A DNA stretch of 64,000 bases from positions 7,277,501 to 7,341,500 of the forward strand of contig NZ_CP108393.1 of assembly GCF_035961655.1 (NCBI RefSeq). The letters are read 5' to 3'. The notes beneath the pieces are model-generated. The model was not told where the DNA came from. It worked only from the letters and a program-made list of their open reading frames with translations, and did not search any database. The DNA comes from Streptomyces sp. NBC_01317. Its GTDB lineage: Bacteria; Actinomycetota; Actinomycetes; Streptomycetales; Streptomycetaceae. This document shows, piece after piece, positions 62,301-64,000 of this stretch. A program made the translations under genes and the position numbers. Each line of letters starts with the position of its first letter. Position 1 is the first letter of the stretch.

Positions 62301-64000
62301 GGGACAGACGGAGGCAGCCGACCGGCTCGCCGCGCTCAAACGGCCCGCGGACGAGGCCGGCCTGGCGCTCACGGCCGCCACCGCCCGCCGGGACACGGAA
62401 CGGGACGCCTTCGAGGCGGCGGCGGATGAGCTGCGCGGGCTCAGGGAGGCGGCGGAACGGGCGGCGGCGGAGTACCACCGGGTACGGGCGGCGGCCGACC
62501 AGCTCACCCGCTGGCACCGGCTGGCGGCCACCGAGGAGGGCGTACGGCAGCTCGACGGCCTGGAGGAACCGCCGCCGGTGACCTACCAGGCCCCGCCCAG
62601 GCCGACCCCGCCCGCGCGTCCGGACCCTCCTCGCTACACGAGGACCGGTACCGGCCCCGACACCGTGCTCACCTCGCCCGAGCAGGACACGTACACGCTT
62701 CACGACGTGCCGAAGGACGGCGAGTCGTTCTTCCGCGCGCTCGCCGAGGGCCTCGACCGGGCCGACCCGGAGCTGCTGACGTCCGTCGGCATCGACCTCG
62801 CCGACAGCAACGCGATGACCTTGCTGCGGCGGCGGTTGGCCGCCCGGCTGACCGATCCGGCGGACGCGGATCTGCTGGCCTTTGTCGCGCCCGACGACAC
62901 CGACGTCTTCAGCAGCGGTGAGATCGACAACGCGGGGCTCGACCTCGGAGCGGACACACCGGCCCGCCGTGAGTTCGACGCGCTCGGCGGTCTCATGCCG
63001 TACGCCGCCGACCTGAGCCCGGAGGTCCGCGCGGGTCTGGCGGAGGCGCAACTCCTGCGGCGGGGCGACGCCGACGCCGAGACCGGCTGGAACCACTCCG
63101 CCGCGGACCTGCTCCCGACGCTGGCCGCGCGGACGTTCGGGGTACGGATCACGGTGGTCGGCGGGGACGGCAGCTTCCAGCACTTCACGCCCGGGGGCCG
63201 CACAGGGGGAGGCAATCTCCAGGGCTTGGTGCGGGACGCCGACCGTGATCTCCCCCATGTGGTGCTCAGCCTTGAGGACCGCCACTATCAACTGGCCCTG
63301 CCGCCGGTGGAGTCGACGCGGTCGGGCACGGTGACGCCACCGGTGCCGCCGCCGTCCACCGACCCGGCGCCGCTGACCGGTGATACGACGTTGCCGACCA
63401 CCGAGCCCGACCCGTCGGTCGGCACCACCGTGACACCGCTTCCCGCCACGCCGCTTCCCGCCACGCCGCCTCCCGCCACACCCCTCCCTGTGCCGCCGCC
63501 TGCCGTGCCTCTGCCTCCCGTGCCGCCGGTCGTCGACACCCCCGAGGGTGTGGTCACCCCGCCCGCGACCATGCCCCCGGCCGAGAAGGCGGCCCCGCTC
63601 CCCACCACCGACCACAGCGCCATCGACCACAGCGCCACCGCCCGGGGCCGCGCCGTACGGGTTCCCCGCAACGGTGAGTGCCTGCTGTACTCCTTCATGG
63701 CCAGCGACCCCGAGCGCCTGCGCGAGCGCCTCGGCCTCGCCTCCGTCGACCGGGCCGCACACGACTGGCTCGGGAATCCGGGTACGGTCCACCGGGACCT
63801 GCGGAGCCACGCCACCACCTGGCGGCCCCGTGGGCCGTGGAACGCCGTCATCAAGGCCGTGCGTGGTCTTGTGGCGGATTATGTGGGCCGCAGCGACGGT
63901 GTCCTCCATCCGCAGATCGTGGGCCAGTTCCGCAGGACGGTCAGCGATGCCTTCGCCCACCGTGTCGAGCGGATGGACCGCGCCGAGGCGCTCGGTCACC
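50308..64000 (+). CDS. Giant T7SS-associated protein with clan-CD-like and OTU-like modules (3' end outside window)
   Basis: At least 4,564 codons; I read every codon from ATG 50308 to the window end and found no stop. Order: residues 1-~330, helical WXG100-like N-terminus with membrane-prone helices (LELALIAALAFF) and a glycine zipper (AVAGALAGAFAGIFSGAAA); ~335-1,100 acidic, Pro-rich linkers; three related modules at ~1,250-1,320, ~1,450-1,510 and ~1,895-1,955, of which the middle one has VYVFAAHG (His 1459) and YGILMEECWT (Cys 1506), as in clan-CD peptidases; beta-rich parts ~2,110-3,850; an Ala-rich coiled coil ~3,870-4,085; an OTU-like module with DGESFFRAL (Ser 4140) and HYQL (His 4326); a Pro-rich linker; a second OTU-like start, NGECLLYSF (Cys 4458). 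Streptomycete giants of this class are often annotated as lonely Cys domain proteins. Codon 75 (50530) is TTA. Start has a weak ribosome site. Confidence 0.85.
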   Translation, partial: MDINFPPALREFLEVWVGASVASGNARDGFNSSGPYYRLSDDIGTMSDAMKSAILTSGDSLPPAVAKEFVAALRLFVDDGGRNHLADFAEEVRTIGDRQVDRSIKLNEAKYQILLEFILMNLELALIAALAFFTGGTSLAEIAAVRSRTALSMLLILQRLGHAVPTPLSALLEAIQEAFVTFASQVISMVAPGDPRRRRPDFDWGDIGQSAVAGALAGAFAGIFSGAAAPFFRDLFKKNSPWKDLFELPASFVNEGQAETFAEAFTKLIFQGTFSINPGTFVSAGTSGLLTEAASTTVEYGGKWLNHKFFQNLDFGQGLNHLPPGGREGSGGGDHTPPPRRTVDTGPAGGVDLYDPPADYGINSVPRPSTASADDAYVPPYDPGRGFDPDPDPDSDPDDFASSVGDFSETSSVFSDGSDFDDVLSVSDYGLDEYEQQGPPIGVGTGQAAKPPYPYDIPARPYDETADPESVVGESALPSPVDLNADSVFSTLSPQRSATPGDNGIGAPPNILPPVGASAPLPAFTPAGGQAASGDQHAEGFFADEDFAAPDEVVSDPESARSDVHRPPLAGADTAESSAGRPGTQNGTGSLPDETVRERSVDEDGLAPFDEDAVTGGTTPAAALAPSASAPAASAPAGGQQSVTPQPRPQTSSVEPDTTDHRAGVPEEVPADVPATDGTPDSAGLSPLPGQNDNSDLRTPPSSEESARPSTPPRTGSEIPPPYRPVPTESQDTYGPAADTDRDADAHDNTDAHDNGKGKSRAAFLSDLPESLPESPDPDAIADARDEHADALRTYADANRAAESIRQLPPDAATGSDTTVLRTATEREQHARGQLEEAEARLIHLGVDPYDLGPRRGFGSADQVPVVRRDEASRHWIAQHVTAEDLPEDPPGLDSADTVTPAELNAAGITPGQLPLNAGRLTPLDQVRLLMVRSGSWPTALDTVAANASRRIWRTASAEFEGTDPAGDTEMKTSTDTAAARAWDTAVGLVLPLELHPVLADSRYAGEEYRDAVRQVAAHLATEGADHRTAVHVAGRLRHGLGLRPRGPGGAPVTHTPGRPEGASPTSADRTQREPAPATSSRAAPAPTSRETPATSSRETPAHPLLVGVFGSAIGSSRLYPALRATLDHLDRLRQADPALRDGPLDLDALARRVLLLDPATPVTGAHHGELFRVAMDEAVESADSLAALAAFHLQLRGVLSPTRAVSDPSGFQGRDWTGSPRKDLDLTTTGKVSYRPDGLLERGDVRTARWQGPGKPRPYVVTAEGAHDHVVVRGFDGASRRVPIDVFAELLALDPVLAALPSDVPVLLLIPGAGDSGLELPRRTADRVGRRLWSANGLVKLTPQRDPALPRTISLLSGPGLRRADWIPSDPGQVPAPGTDENAPAWERRMVSHTIVSDSGPIGRGVFDDAEAPAVLEHLSHATEATEHWHRNPATDVWTRDDEPLPFAGKPVYVFAAHGRTGETHVPLEGKTVKVARERETGGMLKRRPSLARLPREYGILMEECWTVPGKGLTTVRGAAPDAFVPDPLATIGKAQHAADETGRTVYGATRGVGLQFLPGRGYVHVSLTDARGRRGRWVEHRPEPTGDALDDRARAAGLHHGPGPATDAVRYRTLRLVRALRLTFGPAVEDESGYGDLLGGIGALEALRAADPVLGGFGPFSLDLFERAARAARPQRSGAVDGDLGPGDFRHLLAEAAGAVTRRPGLALGDFAGLPHVTGAARRLGGLADPDAEAVRILGLSGGPAAVGEPERARLFWATVKALEWESRTPDPDVLTAKVLHLDRPDPARRDELFLLVARAAAAGRDPYNATELAAFHLEVLGALGPETQLVDPKGVPTGRNWAKPAPEAEVAPNAGGVPSAKVVTDRAVVAAPTQGGGYRPVSTETSPWTAPGRPAPYLVWAGGAAGALTLTLPGGFSRPVPYDEVAELLSRDPVLSVRRLDVDVVLTASKVAPVAPVAPAGPGPLATVAPHPDPRAVVSAATGRGVWASQGGANLVEAQPNLYVPSLLPLVPGSPAAGDWAAVRPRDLLPEGAPAPLGDTGVVFAGPDPASDPGSDPDPGSDPGSDSASDLIRTEEPAPDPDGPTRPPVVDRALAPPSGTPATPVTFADGRRMPAYVDHLRSLLPGGLTKNEVDELLANPGTFGQSTVVLRGIDEIVRAIADELKSRPDARLPEGDTQLLSDIRQTLREKPKTLGTEGGRPFPYVNAKGKIRVFHLKARHYAHWMPFEDGFGNASKIDSMHRGAATFGLTKNMQANYNYGLGAPLGPASTAAFSGFGRLAFRFGFVNKVGYTLTNARMNQMETRTLDDSRSYLDDAYFEARVTGAVLDPGAGRATRERFGFAVRNGLLVRLPDSVLRSSEPGRIPASITLDRNSQYRLVRIEGYGPVAAIRDWAAGRVGALPGSTAYAELDTFFSGDSFQRHGGMMARGRVTTPPLFADDDRKSPLGVFVVEEVIPRAAVLVGETDKAEMRDINTSTVRSERSRAQGRNLLLQAAAGPAFNFRDMVPVPFDLRLLFGPSAQYGHSRTYTAGLGGAGTLKSAGQVKGPRTALYLVVKSVRVRRAGDTGPPARFLTWSLDRMTSAEARRLAGWDDGTGLVLRHGSTPFVPAYLSENKPRTLGMHRVKEFTFDDGLRTRVDADDVGRTLLDAFADSVVNAVAARRRGLVAPLGHLLPPGLPKSWRARFDDLLRRHPGEVLDAARTLPVPPQWSSRAKYHTALQNTLQILGVISAQNVTANLEALSTVGLRIRLSDPDTIGQTYYELWVHGTLTGRRYEGKDINEGMRFSAQGIDRLDGQTSAKHGTELGFEGTFSGRDHSVDSADLPKNTLGVTLGMRKGWQGDAETSFGSTVTNEPMSVSNEPTHLYRYDLALTASMGGYWRPRGMIRGLGLGLPGLLVLEEPRNVLFGRTPVGDRFQLHGGGAVTGQVLISIPVQHTPAADPHADGALNLYKAAEPAPVPLTTKRALALAKGDLAPPGDGGGPHTARGSDWFHAFQQHPFVIVSVVLSPLLTAEVDRVLEAASGGAWQLVKEGAPTREAIVRTFTPQYMAAGFDQSSGPLGMPGTGLLGKGPFGELWGTFRYATSVGDMTALTSSMAMDTEMILGGTRQAAGKISKSTSLVFGGQVIFSHGQAPGHGLLSAYGVVANPLSRSAAQSLNVVRTVVADMNRKGFTHQVLVAGDVHHLFALTASRVGMGSIGRAAARSPLVPRSLAGAAGTALTTPGGLLGHLPEKSAHRLGLLDDGLGDVPRYTDRLWSAQPWLRGAGFGTYAVNTLDPTEVLRVFEQRIARLGLDDASRERIRQLVTARATRALKGEMTSTGPSTLVTVGGWGWSRVRIGDRWVRARVELIPGTPVFEGLDHSAELEENRRAIETVQKNSEISSGPDVGILTTQMLHTGDTHVPAAGVTYTESGSHRKTVASGHSTTTVTIYRAASTEPHAEIVTPYRMRITLEADDTPNTGAPAGRSPKSEEGRDKAVTAFDRFRGRDRIVEEADIGDLREHVPLSLMEPSPSGSGPSPADTRLPAPDPRAVLARGRAPRPVPVPVVPTTLTVRYGDGVERSFTFPENGFHPRGIIGLENIRIANDLLLTRAYDAGFSLSDLESDEGPSAATLTELLRTTRRTGLTRVGTGSAQALEDGTSTMAVTSFYPRTLEPEAYQLAGLSEKSFLGTDTGQLSLRSTPDFSRALLLTVADGKKLEVLRRYGEIAGTSSADEHTQSGSLGGAFLYDSPNGVGLNQVGLTLPGPNDLDGTGMPVGDDHLTSRNLKPKTGRSFLFAVPGSWLSIGDVHRNIVDSRAANRIRGGTFSQARSGPQAMTSEAYVIAWIREDIARELMLITDANFPERVGKAWDAVGSASKGWVDGDKAYWKKRRGAAGLRETLDTAQDALDRAGEAARVAGLPLGPARTALDAADTALRQAQDAATRDHASARSSIAAAQAEVDAHARYEAEAEPEHDGWARLLRDEHDAARTRLAEAVTAAAALRAAADLRLEAARTGQTEAADRLAALKRPADEAGLALTAATARRDTERDAFEAAADELRGLREAAERAAAEYHRVRAAADQLTRWHRLAATEEGVRQLDGLEEPPPVTYQAPPRPTPPARPDPPRYTRTGTGPDTVLTSPEQDTYTLHDVPKDGESFFRALAEGLDRADPELLTSVGIDLADSNAMTLLRRRLAARLTDPADADLLAFVAPDDTDVFSSGEIDNAGLDLGADTPARREFDALGGLMPYAADLSPEVRAGLAEAQLLRRGDADAETGWNHSAADLLPTLAARTFGVRITVVGGDGSFQHFTPGGRTGGGNLQGLVRDADRDLPHVVLSLEDRHYQLALPPVESTRSGTVTPPVPPPSTDPAPLTGDTTLPTTEPDPSVGTTVTPLPATPLPATPPPATPLPVPPPAVPLPPVPPVVDTPEGVVTPPATMPPAEKAAPLPTTDHSAIDHSATARGRAVRVPRNGECLLYSFMASDPERLRERLGLASVDRAAHDWLGNPGTVHRDLRSHATTWRPRGPWNAVIKAVRGLVADYVGRSDGVLHPQIVGQFRRTVSDAFAHRVERMDRAEALGH

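Overview
The window is very GC-rich, with strong third-position G/C bias, GTG and TTG starts, rare TTA codons and -10 boxes of the TAGNNT type. Together with Tat and lipoprotein signals, a full set of sugar-uptake regulators and an actinobacterial type VII secretion (T7SS) locus, this points to Streptomyces or a close relative. No tRNA, rRNA, CRISPR array, transposase or integrase was seen.

Left part (1-26,400), chromosomal metabolic genes. The end of a berberine-bridge-type FAD oxidoreductase overlaps a SnoaL-like gene (1-1298). A large Tat-exported protein with an F5/8 (discoidin) module sits behind a LacI-type operator and a LysR gene, and next to a decayed aldehyde dehydrogenase. At 6639-16142 a LacI regulator carrying its own two operators heads an eight-gene run: ADP-ribosylglycohydrolase-fold protein, nucleoside hydrolase, ABC binding lipoprotein, two permeases, a PfkB kinase and a secreted beta-helix protein. 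This looks like uptake and cleavage of a ribosyl N-glycoside or nucleoside-like compound. Two compact divergent switches follow: HxlR/short-chain dehydrogenase, and TetR/aldehyde dehydrogenase plus FAD oxidoreductase. In both, promoter boxes and palindromic operators can be read directly. A SUKH (SMI1/KNR4) protein with an F5/8 module and a SorC-type regulator preceded by a TTA-containing leader frame close this part.

Right part (26,567-64,000), a T7SS locus. The machinery is eccC (three FtsK-type ATPase domains), eccD, eccB, a mycosin protease and an EccA-like protein that fuses a beta-helix to two AAA domains. Probable substrates and accessories are two Esx-like proteins in tandem, a 147-aa helical protein, an 1,148-aa protein with an extremely long charged helix built on 87-bp repeats, a YbaB-like protein and a third WXG-like protein. 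At the head of the locus lie an ADP-ribosyltransferase-like protein with a long Pro/Ala/Gly repeat and a membrane protein with ChW-like modules. No EccE was recognised.

The most striking object is an open frame from 50,308 to the window end (at least 4,564 codons, no stop, not terminated here). It has an N-terminal Esx-like helical and glycine-zipper region, three copies of a clan-CD-like (caspase-fold-like) module of which only one keeps a His-Gly/Cys pair, beta-rich middle segments, an Ala-rich coiled coil and two OTU-like modules. The first OTU-like module has Ser in place of the catalytic Cys; the second keeps Cys. It carries a TTA codon near its start, so its translation probably depends on the developmental leucyl-tRNA bldA. 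I read it as a developmentally timed giant T7SS effector carrying paired live and dead protease-like modules; that reading is inference from sequence motifs.
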